NCBI GenBank assembly: GCA_937893415.1
Contig: CALBWZ010000398.1
Coordinates: 1 to 14,075 of the forward strand
From: an uncultured Comamonadaceae bacterium
GTDB taxonomy: Bacteria; Pseudomonadota; Gammaproteobacteria; Burkholderiales; Burkholderiaceae_C
DNA length: 14,075 nucleotides
Direction: 5' to 3'
Below are positions 13,881-14,075 of the stretch, piece by piece. The position numbers and the translations under genes were made by a program. The notes under the pieces are model-generated. The model made no database searches, was not told the DNA's origin, and was given only the letters and a program-made list of their open reading frames with translations. Position 1 is the first letter of the stretch. Each line of letters starts with the position of its first letter.

Positions 13881-14075
13881 TTAAGTAGCAGCCGCACCAG
13901 ATTTGGCATCTTCTTTGGCTTGTTCTTGCAGCGCTCGCCACATCACTTTACCGCTACCGCTTTTGGGCAGCTCATCCAGAAACTCTAGCAGCCTTGGCGC
14001 TTTGTAGACCGCCATTTCCTCGTGGCACCAACTCAGTAAGTCTTGTTCACTGACGCTGTGACCCGCGCGCAACAC
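13881..14075 (-). CDS. Acyl-CoA synthetase (AMP-binding family), C-terminal end, runs off the right edge
   Basis: Only the last 64 codons are present; the first base of the gene is beyond 14075 and the codon at the edge (GTG) is internal. The fragment is the mobile C-terminal domain of an AMP-forming acyl-CoA synthetase. It contains SEQDLLSWCHEEMAVYKAPR and the A10 core motif LPKSGSGKVMWR, whose lysine (fragment residue 43) normally contacts the acyl-adenylate during the adenylation half-reaction. The chain length used cannot be told from this part. It ends in an Ala-rich tail at the TAA at 13881-13883. Upstream of acuI on the same strand, it may supply CoA thioesters to the same pathway. Confidence 0.88.
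   Translation of the reverse strand: MLRAGHSVSEQDLLSWCHEEMAVYKAPRLLEFLDELPKSGSGKVMWRALQEQAKEDAKSGAAAT

Noticed and set aside
13792..13941. A longer acuI start adding 50 residues
   Set aside because: The extra N-terminal residues overlap the acyl-CoA ligase 3' end, have no similarity to the YhdH/AcuI family, and the family start aligns with the double ATG at 13786-13791.
1..14075. tRNA genes, rRNA, CRISPR arrays, IS elements or a new defence-type system
   Set aside because: No cloverleaf, spaced direct repeats, transposase or typical defence domains were seen in any gap or gene; nearly all the space is taken by core genes.

Overview
The window looks like chromosomal DNA of a betaproteobacterium, most likely of the order Burkholderiales and perhaps near Comamonadaceae. 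The base composition is moderately GC-rich, in the mid-50s percent by eye. The grounds are a thiolase that matches BktB of Cupriavidus almost residue for residue in the parts I can recall, a Burkholderiales-style MaiA and MutS, a DUF2189 membrane protein, and a bacterial glutaminyl-tRNA synthetase. I see no insertion sequence, phage gene, CRISPR array, tRNA or rRNA. Genes are closely packed and no gene-free stretch exceeds 300 bases; the longest is the 268 bases between glnS and rluA.

Layout. The left edge carries the start of maiA (minus strand), divergent from mutS. mutS is followed on the plus strand by an Anbu-type proteasome-like protease and, 4 bases later, an alpha/beta hydrolase. Facing them on the minus strand is a two-gene unit, uppP then an MFS transporter. 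Divergent from uppP is glnS, then a doubtful small ORF, then rluA and bktB, all on the plus strand. bktB collides tail to tail with a 2-oxoglutarate/Fe(II) oxygenase gene whose 3' end holds a run of nine G. A divergent DUF2189 membrane protein gene follows. The right end is a minus-strand pair, an acyl-CoA ligase (only the C-terminus is present) upstream of acuI.

Functional themes. There is DNA repair (mutS), translation and RNA modification (glnS, rluA), cell wall lipid recycling (uppP), tyrosine/aromatic catabolism (maiA), and a scattered set of acyl-CoA genes (acyl-CoA ligase, acuI, bktB) that would fit short-chain or propionyl-CoA metabolism and PHA precursor supply. The last point is inference from family knowledge.

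Most of the window is ordinary core genome. The points most worth a second look are the poly-G tract that decides the C-terminus of the oxygenase, the Anbu protease standing apart from its usual gene partners, an orphan small ORF whose tail recalls the OmpA/MotB peptidoglycan-binding domain, and a strongly C-rich, G-poor leader ahead of acuI. I found no convincing new multi-gene system.
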